Source: Daphnia pulex
Lineage: Eukaryota; Arthropoda; Branchiopoda; Diplostraca; Daphniidae
DNA length: 64,000 bases
NCBI RefSeq assembly: GCF_021134715.1
Contig: NC_060023.1
Location: 11,904,001-11,968,000 of the forward strand
Direction of reading: 5' to 3'
Shown: in pieces, positions 1-10,617 of the stretch
How the letters are laid out: every line of letters starts with the position of its first letter
How positions within the stretch are numbered: the stretch's first letter is position 1
Notes under the pieces: generated by a model
Told to the model about the DNA's origin: nothing
What the model saw: only the letters and a program-made list of their open reading frames with translations
Databases searched by the model: none
Made by a program: the position numbers and the translations under genes

Positions 1-33
1 TTTTTCTTTTGTCTCGTCGCACCAAACCAAAAT

Positions 34-796
34 ATGACCGTTTTGACGTTCGTTGTAGCGACGACCATCTCCTTTACCGGAAGCACGGCGCCGTTTGCGG
101 CCCCCGCACTGGCCGGAACGCTCACCGGTACTTCATCCTCAATCTGAAACATTTAAATTCATTTGTAATCGCCAATCTACACATTTAAAAAAAAAAAAAA
201 ACAGGAATTGTGACCATATCGGCAGCACCGGATTCGGGTGGAATAAATGCAACAGTGGCGGGATCAGCCGGAGCGGGAGCCGTGGTTGGCGCCATCAGCG
301 CTGTTGCTGGTTGGATATTTTTTCGCCTATCTTAGTATTATTTTTAAAATTGAATTTAAGCTAATTATTATTCAATTGCATTCCAGAAAATGGTTCAGCT
401 TTAATTGGGGCGGTTCTCGGATCAGCTTCGTCTGCTGCCGTGACTTGCTGCAGCGCAGGTTTCGCCGGGGTAGTCAATACCGGACTCACGACCGGCCCCG
501 TCGGATGGCTGCTCCTCGGAGCACAACAACAACCCGACCGCCAAGACATTGGTGCCACGTTCGACTGCTGGAAGCCGGTGGTACGAGACAATTCGACCCA
601 ACTGTCGAGCGGGAAACTCTTGAAGGAGATTTTAGAGGATCAGCGCATCAAAGAAATAATCGTTCACGAGAGCCGAAACAGTTGGAATCTTCCCGAATTA
701 CGTCTGGTCAACATCTGGGAGGAGCGATTCGACATCAACTATCTCGTTTTGCCCACCAATAACCAACTGGTGGCTCACGCTGTTCGTGTGTCTTAA
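34..796 (+). CDS. Small Gly/Ala-rich protein of unknown function, 3 exons
   Basis: Exons 34-127, 205-309 and 387-796 join in frame to give about 202 residues. Introns are 77 bases each. The second donor (CTG|GTTGGA) is weak, but only it keeps the frame. Residues 1-105 are almost all Gly, Ala, Ser, Val and Thr, with small-residue spacing that suggests packed hydrophobic hairpins (motifs AGSAGAGAVVG and IGAVLGSASSAAV). A Cys pair lies near residue 87. The C-terminal 75 residues are a compact, charged soluble domain opening with FDCWKPVV and ending NQLVAHAVRVS. No catalytic motif is visible. An AATAAA signal sits at 809-814, just after the stop. The start is the first ATG in the window and upstream sequence is missing, so a longer N terminus is possible. 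I do not recognise the family. Confidence 0.7.
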
Positions 797-979
797 GTTT
801 TTTCCCGAAATAAAAAAAGGAAGTAGCGGACACGGCCCAAAGACAAATTCGTGTTTCATCCAGCAGTTGTGGAAAATCGTTTGCTGCACATTTAATATTG
901 TAAACGTATTTGAATTTCTCATCGCTGTCATTATTTTCTTGCATTGCTCAATATAGAATTAATTCGTAATCAAATTGTC

Positions 980-1794
980 TCAATTAATTTTTAAATAGTT
1001 CCAAACCAAGAAGTGCCAGTGTGGCGGCAAGACCCTCTTGGTGGGAAAAAATTGTTCACAAGTTTCATTCAAGTGTTTCAAGTTCAAAAATATTTGAATT
1101 TGATTGTTTAACAATAGACACAGTTGTGAGGTGACAAAAACAGGCCTGATCTGCAGTCGTTCTACACGTGAGCTATTTAATGAACCCTGACTGTGAAAAA
1201 CAAAAATGGCAAGGGAAAACAGTTTCAGCCAACTGCATGGCCCAGGAATAATCGTACTCCCAAGTCCCCAATGATTTATAATAAACGCCACTCAGAAAGG
1301 AAAGATAAAATTAATTTGTCCTACCTTTAAGCCTGGGAAATACAGCCAGGCATCTACGTCAGTTGCTCCATCCATTCTCAGTAAAAGGGAATTGAAGAGA
1401 TCCGTCCCACTCGATCGACATTGGTAGTTTCTCCAGTTAAAGAAGATGCTGTTTATCTAAATAAAAAAATTTCAACAATGAGTTACGAAAAATATTTACA
1501 GTTTAAACAATAACAAGCAAGGAAAAGTTGAAAATGAGACAGATTGAAACCAGGGGTATACTCTAATTGTTAATTAACAGGAGAATTAAAAGTTTCCACT
1601 GCATTTATAATGCAAGTCATGCGTAATCACAAAATCTGGCAGTTCACATGCAGGTCAATAAAAGCTGATAAAAGTAACGGAAATCATTACCTAAGCAATG
1701 ATACTGTGATTGTTGCTGATGACAGGAGGTCATCGGTCAAATCATATGACTGGAGGTCCAGCACAAGCAAAACATTGCTGTTACGATGGCTGGC
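980..1794 (-). CDS. Unnamed protein-coding gene, C-terminal exons only (partial model)
   Basis: Three minus-strand segments splice in frame: an open stretch from 1794 to donor 1691, an exon 1448-1325 (acceptor AAACAG|C, donor AAAG|GTAGG), and a last exon 1186-980 (acceptor GTCAG|GG) ending in TGA. The phases agree at both junctions, which argues for a real gene. Segment one reads NVLLVLDLQSYDLTDD; segment two holds GTDLFNSLLLRMDG and DVDAWLYFPGLK; segment three holds SQLCLLLNNQIQIFLNL and ends near LPPHWHFLVWNYLKIN. The 5' part is unresolved. The first segment is blocked upstream by a stop in its frame, while another frame there reads LRPEPAIVTAM, so a frame change or a missed exon lies near 1770-1800. 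It is convergent with the gene at 34-796. No family recognised. Confidence 0.45.
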
Positions 1795-1980
1795 TCAGGC
1801 CTCAAATCTGCACAGAGAAAAATGTTACATTTAGTGCAAACAAACTGCCATGCTCCATGCATAGACAAGGGGATAAATAATTCTAGCAGGAAGTAAAATT
1901 AAATTTCCAAACTTGGAACAAGTTTGACTTTGCTATTTAGCTCCAATAGTCATCCCATTTTTATTTTGAGTATTTATTAC

Positions 1981-2040
1981 CTGCCAAACAGGTATGGAAT
2001 GGAGAGCATGGAAAGCTGCAACACCCACTAAAGTTGGCAT
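1981..2040 (-). other. Possible 5' coding exon on the minus strand
   Basis: An ATG at 2040 opens 20 codons (MPTLVGVAAFHALHSIPVWQ) ending exactly at a CAG|GTAATA donor. It lies upstream, on the minus strand, of the unnamed gene at 980-1794 and could be its first exon. Its phase 0 end does not join any open frame of the next segment that I could find, so the link is not shown. It may be a chance open stretch. Confidence 0.25.
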
Positions 2041-2459
2041 GACCACATTTTTGTAATTTTATTTTCGTGCATCCTCGTGAGACGTGACCACGTCTCAAAA
2101 AGTGAACGTTCCTTTTCGAAACTTGTAAACGAAAATGAAAGAGTGAAAGCAGACGATACTAATATTCTAATTAGCAATGCTTTAAGATATCGATTAGAAT
2201 TTATTGTAAATCGACCTCTTTCGAAAAAAGGCGCGATATGCAAAATTGTTTCTACTTCTCAGATTCCCACTTATGCAAATGAAGTGCTAACAGAATAATT
2301 AATCGATAATGAGGGCTAACGCGGAGAGCTCATCATTCTAAAACAACCCACTCACCGCCAAGTAAAAAATTGAACCAACTAATAAATTATACAAAAAATC
2401 GATTGCTTACTTCACTTTATTTAGTGCACAGAATTAAGTGATCCAGTTGATGAAGAGCC
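2041..2459. other. Non-coding gap before the first gustatory receptor
   Basis: About 420 bases, AT-rich. Short open frames on both strands show no domain features. It should hold the 5' flank of the receptor at 2460 and perhaps the promoter of the minus-strand gene. No clear TATA box or repeat seen. Confidence 0.4.
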
Positions 2460-4026
2460 ATGGCGTCGGTTAGGACGGATGAATCCTTACCTCGTCGTTT
2501 TCCGGCTTGGACTGTTGAAGGGAACAAAGGCGATCCTGTCGACACAGCCCAACAAAACCCGTTGGTGCCATTTCAACCGTTGATCGTCTGTCTACGTATT
2601 TTGGGTGTCGAACTCGATCCTGCAATCCTGAACGAATCCTCAAAATGTTATCGTTACCTGTCATGGTCGCTCGGACTGTTTTTCCTTTTCTCGAACGGCT
2701 TGTGCAACATTTTTGCGGGTGTTTTGGGACAAAGGAAGAACATCTACGAGCATAACAAAGCCGTGCTCTCAATCTACAATCAGTCGTTAATTGATGGGAA
2801 TAATTCGACCATATCCTCCGTCATGTCGTGGAATTTGATCATCGATTACGTCAATTACGGTGTCCTAGCCTTTGGCGTTCACGCTTCCCTGTTCGTCATT
2901 ACTCGCCAACAGAAATGGAAATTGCTCTGGGACAATGTCCAGCAGATATTACAACATCACAACGAGTTTAAAGAAATAAGCAAGTCGATCCGTCGTGTAA
3001 CTATCGCTGGCCTTTTCATTGTTATCTTGGTACATTTATTAATTGAATTATTCTACATTGAAATCAACTTAATTCTTTTTACGTGCTGTACACAGGAATC
3101 TTTGTGGTTGGCTAGCTCGCCATTTTACTTCATGAGACTAGATGACACACATCAGATGCTTGTCGTTATTTTCAAATCATTTTCCTATTTATTCCACGTT
3201 TACGCCTTTTGCGGATTGTTGGTATTCGCCCTAATCGGATGGACAGTGGCGCAGGGTTTCCGTAGTCTCCACCGGGAATTAAAAAATAGTTCCTTGTTCA
3301 CCACCGCATCCGACATCCGCCCGGAAGAAAAAGAGGAAATGATTCAAGAAATGTTGACCGATTGGAAAGGACTTCACGTTTTATTGTGCGACACTGTGGA
3401 TGGAATCAACGATTGTCTCGGTCCTATTTTACTCATTTGGGTGGCTCACATTTTTGTCGGTTTCATCGCCACTCCATTTTACATTTTCGGCGGTTTCCGG
3501 TCCTCGCAAACGACAAACACGACGATTATTGCCCTAAACCTTTCCCTGATGGTCATGCTGTCTTTTCACCTGTTGGTTATCACTGGAATTCCAAGTCGCA
3601 TCTGGCACGAGGTATAATAGCTAGGTTATTATACTTGTTATTATTTAATTAATTTAATTCCAATTAAGGCAATCGAAAACGGAAAACTGTTGCAACAAGT
3701 TAACCTGAAAGACTCCAATCATCTCCAGGAGCAGGTATTATAGTTCTGGTTTATTGTCCGCATTATAATATTATTTAATTACTTTTTGAATAAAAAGGTG
3801 AACATGTTGACGACCGAAGTTTTCCTGTCGCTGCCCCGCATCACAGCCATGGAATACGGAGACTTGGATTTTTCGCTGATTCCTACCGTAAGAGTTGCCT
3901 TTAATTTTAAAGAGTTAAATAAAACATGAAATAATAATTGTTGAATTTTAAAATTCGTTTTAGCTGATCGGTACTACGTTGACTTATTTGATAATTCTGT
4001 GTCAGTTCCAGTCATCAGAGGAATAA
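2460..4026 (+). CDS. Gustatory receptor (insect-type 7TM chemoreceptor), tandem copy 1
   Basis: Five exons: 2460-3029, 3096-3611, 3669-3734, 3798-3887 and 3964-4026, giving 434 residues. The last exon carries the family C-terminal signature (TTLTYLIILCQF, the TY-x-QF motif of the last helix). Several strongly hydrophobic segments are visible, including LFFLFSNGLCNIF, ITIAGLFIVIL-type and LLVFALIGWTV stretches, as expected for a 7TM receptor with an intracellular N terminus. The family forms ligand-gated cation channels in chemosensory neurons; the ligand cannot be told from sequence. The start matches the paralogue at 5077 (both CCATGG). The first intron (3030-3095) is 66 bases with no in-frame stop, so a naive ORF runs through it; the paralogue has a normal 85-base intron at the same site. 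Exon structure is identical to copy 2. Confidence 0.9.
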
Positions 4027-5076
4027 AGTTTAACCACGGTCTCCAAACTCACTTTTGGTTTGTTCCGTGTGCGGATCAAATCCGCCGGATTTCGCTATCG
4101 AAGCCACAGGTAGAATTCCGTTGGAGGCCGTTTTGAACGACCTTGGACAAAGTAATGTGATTTTTAAACCCACCCTCCCTCTATTGTAACAAACCGCTAT
4201 AAAACTACATTTTGAAAAATATTTCGATAGTTTCTAAAAAAAACTCCCCCTTCATTTTAATATTTTTCTTTTTGTCAATTCCAATTTTTCAGACCCCACC
4301 TTCTAATCATCTCTAATAGTGTCAACCCCTCCCCACCTCTAACATATTGTAGCAACAATTTGTCGATATATTTGTTGCCGTCAGTGTATAAATCAATCAT
4401 TTGTGATTGATTGGTTTATCATGTGAAATATTCACTGAGCCAAGACAACGAAAGGTCCGATAATTGTTATACCTACGTTCTTATTATCTACTGTCTTTAT
4501 CGGCAAATAAATTCCAGTTAAATGTTTTCCATGACTGAAATACATTGACTCACTTTAAAAATGATCGTTCAAATTCAAATTCATTACATGTGATTGGTAC
4601 TTCTTTGACTTATTTGATAATATTGTGTCAGTTCCAGTCATCAGAGCAGTAACAACAACTGATGGGCGTATACCTCTTAACAGTAACTGATCCATCGCAA
4701 AAGAAGCACTACTCCCATTTTGGACCCATTTCATAAAAATGTCATTTCTGTTATTCAATTGCTGCTTATTGTTTAGATAAATTGTTATGAGCAAACACGA
4801 ATTTTTTCTTTGCAGTCTCCTTTGTTAAGATAAATTATGAATATCCGAAAATGTCACTCATACTGAGGAGATATTATAAAGCAATTACTCAAAGTGCATC
4901 CTGTACATATTCGAATTAATTATCAACTCATCGATTCAGGACGTAGCTACTACACCAGAAACATTTCAATATAGGCCATTTGACCTTTGTCAAATGGGAA
5001 AGAAACAGAATAAAAATGACATGTTGTGCGTGTTATATATAAATGAAACGCCTTTGACATTCAGTTGATGGGAGCC
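4027..5076. other. Spacer between the two gustatory receptors
   Basis: About 1 kb of AT-rich non-coding DNA holding the 3' end of copy 1 and the promoter of copy 2. The only recognisable content is a stray receptor last exon at 4591-4652. Small open frames have no domain character. Confidence 0.6.
4591..4652 (+). pseudogene. Orphan last exon of a third gustatory receptor copy
   Basis: This 62-base stretch matches the final exon of the receptor at 2460-4026 at roughly 55 of 62 positions by eye. It still translates to IGTSLTYLIILCQFQSSEQ followed by TAA. The splice acceptor AG before it is gone (ACATG in its place), and no upstream exons are recognisable. It is a relic of a tandem duplication or of a partial 3' duplication. 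It resembles copy 1 more than copy 2 (QSSE tail). Confidence 0.8.
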
Positions 5077-6702
5077 ATGGTGTCGGTTAGGACGGACGAA
5101 TCTTTGCCTCCGTGTTTTCCGGCTTGGACTGTGGAATTGAACAATGGCGATCCTGCTGCTGTTGACGATGAGGCGCATGAAAACAACCCGTTGGTGCCAT
5201 TTCAACCTTTGATCGTTTGTCTACGTTTCTTGGGCGTCGAACTCGATCCTGCAATCCTGAATAAATCATCCAAGTCTTATCGTTACCTGTCCTGGTCACT
5301 CGGACTGTTTTTGCTGCTGTCGAATGGAATCTGCAACATTTACAATGCAATTCTGACTAGAAATCAGCTCACTGGAGATGAAAACGCAACTGTGTTATTT
5401 CTATCGTCAATGGATGGGGATCATTTGCCAATCACGAAATCCACTACGATGTCGTGGAATCTCATCATGGATTACGTCAACTATGGTTCCCTCGTTATTG
5501 GAATTCACACCTGCCTCTTCATTCTTTCTCGTCAACCGAAATGGAAATGTCTCTTGGACAATGTCCAGCAGATATTGCAAGAGTTTCCAGACTTGAACAA
5601 GACCATTCGTCGCCTCACCATCGCTGGTCTTTTCATCATTTTCTTGGTATTTATATTCAATCACAGCAGCATTTGAACATCAGTTAAATCAATAAGGCGC
5701 TCAAAGTTGATGCTGTTTTTCTTCTTATTAGGAAATATCGTTCTACGTAGGCCTGTCCTTTAGCTTTATGGAACTGAATAGTGTTGACGGGCAACTGCTC
5801 CACGATTTATTATTCGGCTGCTTTGGAAACATATTTCTATTTTACGCCTTGGCCGGTCTGTTGCTGTTTGCCTTGATTGGCTGGACGGTGGCCATGGCAT
5901 TCCGCAGCTTCGGCCAAAAACTAATTAACAAAAATTTGCCGACGACTAATACCAAAAGCAATGATGATGAAGCTTCGTTAAACGACGGTTTTCATCTAAT
6001 GATAGTCAAGTGGAAACAGCTTTACATATTATTGTGCGACACTGTGGATGGAATCAACGATTGTCTCGGTCCTGTTTTACTCATTTGGGTGTCTTACATC
6101 TTTATCGGCTTCATCGCCGCTCTGTTTTACGTTGCTGATGAAGTTCATTTTAATTCGGCATTGCTATTATATCCTAGTTGGGCCATGCTGATCATCAGCG
6201 TTGTCCAAGTGGCCCAGCATCTTTTACATTTTCTAATCATCACCGGAATTCCGAATTACATCCGCCGAGAGGTATACTATACCTACATTTATTTTTATTG
6301 CTGGTTATAGGAATGTTTAATTTCACACCTTTTTAAAAAGGCAATCAGCATGGGTAAGCTTCTAAAGAAAGTCAATCTATGCGACTCTCATCTTCAAGAA
6401 CAGGTGTGACCTAGCTAATAATAAGCTTTTGTTTGTAATTATATTAATGGCACTGCATATCAATTGTTTTAACAGGTGAACGTTTTGACGACCCAAGTGT
6501 CACTTTCCCTTCCCCGTATTACGGCGATGGAATTCGGCGACTTGAATTTATCTCTGATCCCCAAGGTATTATATCACATCCAAAAAAGCTATGACACCGC
6601 CGCAAATTAATAATAAATTTGAATTTGTCGTCGCAGTTGATCGGTACTTCGTTGACTTACTTGATTATACTGTGCCAGTTCCGGTTGTTGGAAAAGAATT
6701 AA
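5077..6702 (+). CDS. Gustatory receptor, tandem copy 2
   Basis: Exons 5077-5646, 5732-6271, 6341-6403, 6476-6565 and 6637-6702 give 442 residues. It is colinear with copy 1: the N terminus (SVRTDESLP), the block LLCDTVDGINDCLGP and the last-exon signature TSLTYLIILCQF are shared nearly word for word. The extracellular and loop parts differ, for example the stretch between residues 95 and 125 and the segment after the first intron, as expected for diverging ligand specificity. An in-frame ATG nine bases upstream (5068) would add three residues; 5077 is chosen because its CCATGG context and following sequence match copy 1. Likely expressed in gustatory or chemosensory cells, like others of its family. 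Confidence 0.9.
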
Positions 6703-6749
6703 CTCATTCAATCTCATCATAGTCTGTTTCGACATATTATATAATGTAA

Positions 6750-8254
6750 TTAATTCAGAGTGAAATAAAAATCGACTGGCTCGGAATAGTCAACGGTGCT
6801 GTTGATTCCATTAGACTCGTCGGTGACGACGACGCACTGGGTGACATTGGTGTAGAAATCCTCGGTGGCTAGATGAGAATGATTCATGTGATTTTGTGAC
6901 ACGGTCATCCAGGCGATAAAACGACGTAACCCGCAGGCAGATGGGACACTGGGCATTCCCATCGTGAAGACACTGTTATTCCATCATTGGATTTATTTAT
7001 TTTAATAGGGAAAATGAATTGATGTGATACGATAACAACTCACCTGGTTGAATTGGAAGAAAAGCGGAGCCCGACTCCAGCTTTTTCCGTGCACATTCCG
7101 GAGTAGTAAACGTCGTCTATGGGCATCATGGGCGTCGTTTGCAGAGCTGCCAATAGCGGGAGAATGGTGCTGCCGGGAAACAGCACAGCCGGTCCCAGGA
7201 AATACGGAGGATATTCATTCCACGGCCAATCTTCAAAAGTCATGTTCCATTTACCATCTGATTACAATAGAATTATTAATTCAAATATGCGCGTATTATA
7301 TAAAGCGATTTACCTCGAGCTGGCCACAAGTTTCCAGCTGCCGAGCCAAACATACTTCGATTGGATTGGCGGTAAGTTTGAACGAAATGGGCTAAATTGC
7401 GCACGTTGACGTAGACATCGTCGTCCAATTTGGCAACGAAATCCACTTTGGCGCAGTATTTGTACAGCCAGTAGAACAGACCGGCCACTTTGAGGGACAA
7501 ATTTCGGTAAAAATCTGAAATTCCGATTTGAATAATATCCCCGTGAGTGTTGGCTTCTTCTTCAATTTGGTTTTGCGTCACGTTGTTGTCCGTCAGAGCC
7601 AAAACGAAAGCGAATCCAGCAATTCCAATTAGATCCGCTTCAATGTGCGGGGCTTTTAAATGATTTTTCCACGTCTGTCGAATGATTTTACGCCTGTCGA
7701 AATTACCTGGGGCTGAATTCACAAGTAAGACAATAGTTTGATTGGCGATAAAGTGATCCTGACACGGTGGAATGGAGATGGGAAATGTGAATGAGAGGAC
7801 GTCGTTGATGACGGGACCAAATTCGGGAATCAGCGGCTCCACACCAACCAAAGGAGCCAATCCCAATCGAGCCACGGTGTAGCGGGTGTAGTTGTCCACT
7901 CCGGGATAAGGAGTGTCGCGTAAATGATTGGCCAGGTAATCGAAAAACTCGCGATCGATAGTCAAATTCGTTTCTGCAATTTGTTTTTCGATTAGTGAAA
8001 TGTTGGTGATGTGCTCCGGAGAATTAGTTCGTATCGTCAGCAATTGTTTTTCCATTTGTTTCGTTCTGTTTGAAATTTGTAGTTCGGTCTGAATAACAAA
8101 TCAGAATAAAATATCCACTTAATGTTTAGAACAGCAGATTGTGTCGTGAAATTATTACCCAATGGGAGGTCTGGTGAGTGAAGTAAATCAAATAGGTGCC
8201 ACAAGCGATGATGAGGAGTAGCGACAATGCAGATCTAGAATAGACGGGAACCAT
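6750..8254 (-). CDS. Beta-1,3-galactosyltransferase-like protein (GT31 family)
   Basis: Exons on the minus strand, in order: 8254-8159, 8088-7314, 7257-7044 and 6972-6750, giving 435 residues. A type II signal anchor lies at residues 9-25 (LSLLLIIACGTYLIYF), then a stem and a lumenal catalytic domain. GT31 hallmarks: RRKIIRQTW near 164-172, the metal-binding triplet in KLDDDVYVN near 252-260, YPPYFLGPAVLF near 306-317 and DDVYYSG near 338-344, which stands where the family has EDVYxG. Such enzymes transfer Gal or GlcNAc from a UDP-sugar to glycan acceptors in the Golgi; the acceptor cannot be told. Several N-glycosylation sequons (NLS, NQT, NST) are present. The first exon fits the TM anchor exactly, which decides the start. 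Confidence 0.88.
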
Positions 8255-9030
8255 TTTTCCATCCAACCTCTAGGGTTTGGGTTAACTTTCTTTCTGGTAA
8301 GCATTATGTAAAGGTCATCATCTATTTCCCTAACTAAAATCCTGTGAGAAATATAATACAGTCACCAAATATTGCTGGAGTATATAAGCGCTGAGTCCCC
8401 TATTTTTATAAAAAAGAAGGAGGCTATGCACACGCCGGTATACTTTCCGACAATGCACGCTGAAAGCATAGCTAGAGAGACTGTCTACATATAATAGAAA
8501 GTTCTGTGGATACTATATAAGAGCCGATGACACAGTGTCACCTTCCTATATTATTATTATATCTGTTTGATCTGATATTTATTATCCGACCATCGCTTTC
8601 GGGGTTCATTCACTCCGAAGAGGGGGAAGCCAACGGTCCTTGAGGAAGGTCAAGATATCCAGCGCATCCGTTATTATATAAACATATACCTGCTCTATTG
8701 ATGGTTATTGTTTAAGACAGTTTCATTATACTCTACTATCTCTACTATATTTCTCTTATATACGAAAAGGAGGCTAATCCTATTAAGTTGATTATTATTA
8801 GCTTTATCAAGTTTGAAGATAATCGAGAGCGTTTTTGTTTCACCAGTGACATTCGACGGTATACACGCGCGGCTATACAATAACTACTGTAATTCAAGGC
8901 CCTCGAGCCTTGAGTTTGCTTCGTGTATTTAAGCCTAGCATTGCATTCCGTCCATCTCCCAGTTGCAGATGGACTGCGAAAGCCTCCACAGTTGCAATCC
9001 ATTCGCGGTGCGTCCATCAATTTCGGAATG
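8255..9030. promoter_or_regulatory. Divergent intergenic region between GT31 and sulfotransferase genes
   Basis: About 780 bases between two divergent genes. TATA-like strings occur (gtatataagc near 8380, ctatataaga near 8513). An open frame runs into the sulfotransferase start from 8923, but the paralogue's start argues it is leader. No RNA gene was recognised. Confidence 0.4.
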
Positions 9031-10415
9031 ATGCAGGCATTCCGATGTCAAGATTTCTACGTCACCGCTCTGACGACGGGATTGTTTTTAATTTCATTTC
9101 ACTATTCGATTAAAGCCGGAATTAAATCGACAATTTCACACAAGGACAGTGACAGCATCACAGACAAGCAAGTTCAATTAAATCACCAGCCTGAATGGGC
9201 TAAAGCGAATTATCCTTGGATTGGCGATCCCTACTGTCAACATTTACCCGTTCTAGTATGTGTTAGGTCCCTAATAGTAGCCCAACGTATTACAGTTCAA
9301 TCATTTATTCAATTTGATTTGTGTTGGTATTCAGTTTGCCAAAAATAAGAGCCGTCGGAAATGGGCGTTAACTTCTTTCCCCGGAAGTGGAGTGACGTGG
9401 ATTCGTCAGCTCATTGAAGGTGCAACGGGGTGAGTATAGTATTTATCCTAAAACAAATAAATCTATTTCAATTTTAAATTATAATTAATTTTTTTTTTAT
9501 TGTAATATATAATCAAAGAATATACACGGGGACCGTCTACGGAGCCACGGAGCCTCCGATCGTGGCAACAGGTGGCGATTAACATTTTTTCAAATTTAAT
9601 GGCGCGTAAATAATAAATCTAGAAATTTAATTCTGCGTGAAGGAGGACACCACGGTAATGAAGCGGATTTCAATTGCGGCTGCACGATCCTCATTAAAGA
9701 CCACGACGGCACCGAGGTGGATAACCTCCCCGCATACCTTGAAGAAATCAGCAACACTTCGGTAGGTATTAATTATTTAGAGAGCAAATTAGAAATGGTC
9801 AGACTAAAAAATTGTGTGGCCATCACAGATGAATGCGGTGCGGAGAGAAGAGTACGAAAAGCGAGCGATCCTTCTCCTCCGCAATCCCATTGACGCTTTG
9901 TTCACGTTCGGTCACTACATAATGGCCGGAGATGATCAAAAGGGGACGGTGTCGCCAATGACTTTCAAGGGTCCTGCCTGGAACCATTACGTCAATTACG
10001 TGACGTACGCCTGGGCGGATCACGCCATACGTTGGATACAAAACATTCAAAACGGGACCGTCATCTTCTACGAACTGCTCCTGAAAGACACCGAGGCCGA
10101 ACTGAATCGGCTCTTGCGGGCCGTCAACTTGACCGATCCTGTCGATCCTGAACGGATGCGCTGCACCCTCAAACATAAGGATCGCTCCGACCGCAAACGT
10201 TCCAAAAAGCCAACGTAAATATTAAAAAGTGTCGCACACATATTATTATTTGGGACGTGCACTGATGTCTAAATTGATTTCATTATTATAGGATCCCGCT
10301 GACTCCTGGGCAATATTCCAAGTTGGTGGCGTCCATCGAAAGAGTCCAGGACAGTCTCCGCCAAAAAGGATGGCCGTTACTGCCCCTGCGCCTTTACAAC
10401 CTGAAAAAACAGTAG
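9031..10415 (+). CDS. WSCD-like sulfotransferase, copy 1
   Basis: Six exons: 9031-9255, 9335-9429, 9519-9571, 9643-9761, 9829-10214 and 10292-10415, giving 333 residues. A short cytoplasmic tail and one TM segment (residues 8-26) make it a type II Golgi protein. The PAPS-binding P-loop is SFPGSGVTWIRQL near residue 89, followed by EGATGIYTGTVYG. The block AILLLRNPIDALF corresponds to the 3'-phosphate-binding region, and FYELLLKDTEAEL matches the loop seen in animal WSCD proteins. No WSC carbohydrate-binding domain is present, only the sulfotransferase part. By family it would move sulfate from PAPS to a glycan; the acceptor is unknown. The start is placed by alignment with copy 2 at 13248; an ATG three bases upstream is equally possible. 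Confidence 0.85.
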
Positions 10416-10617
10416 ACAAATTTCGTGAACAACATTTTTGAAAATATTATTTAATTGATTTCGTATTTAGCATCAGTAGGATCGCACCTGATTAATAGTT
10501 TTCTTTCAAAAAAGAAAGGAAAGTCAAGTAATTTATGTGAATTGAAATCTCATTTTATTGTATTATTTCTTCAAATCTCCTTAAATATTATATAATACGA
10601 CTGAGTAGCCTATAGAA

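Noticed and set aside
8560-8700. Possible small nuclear RNA in the divergent region
   Set aside because: A few strings looked structured, but comparison from memory with U1-U6, U11 and U12 gave no consistent match.
8923-9030. N-terminal extension of sulfotransferase copy 1
   Set aside because: The frame is open upstream, but the paralogue starts at the position matching 9031, and the extension has no membrane or signal feature.
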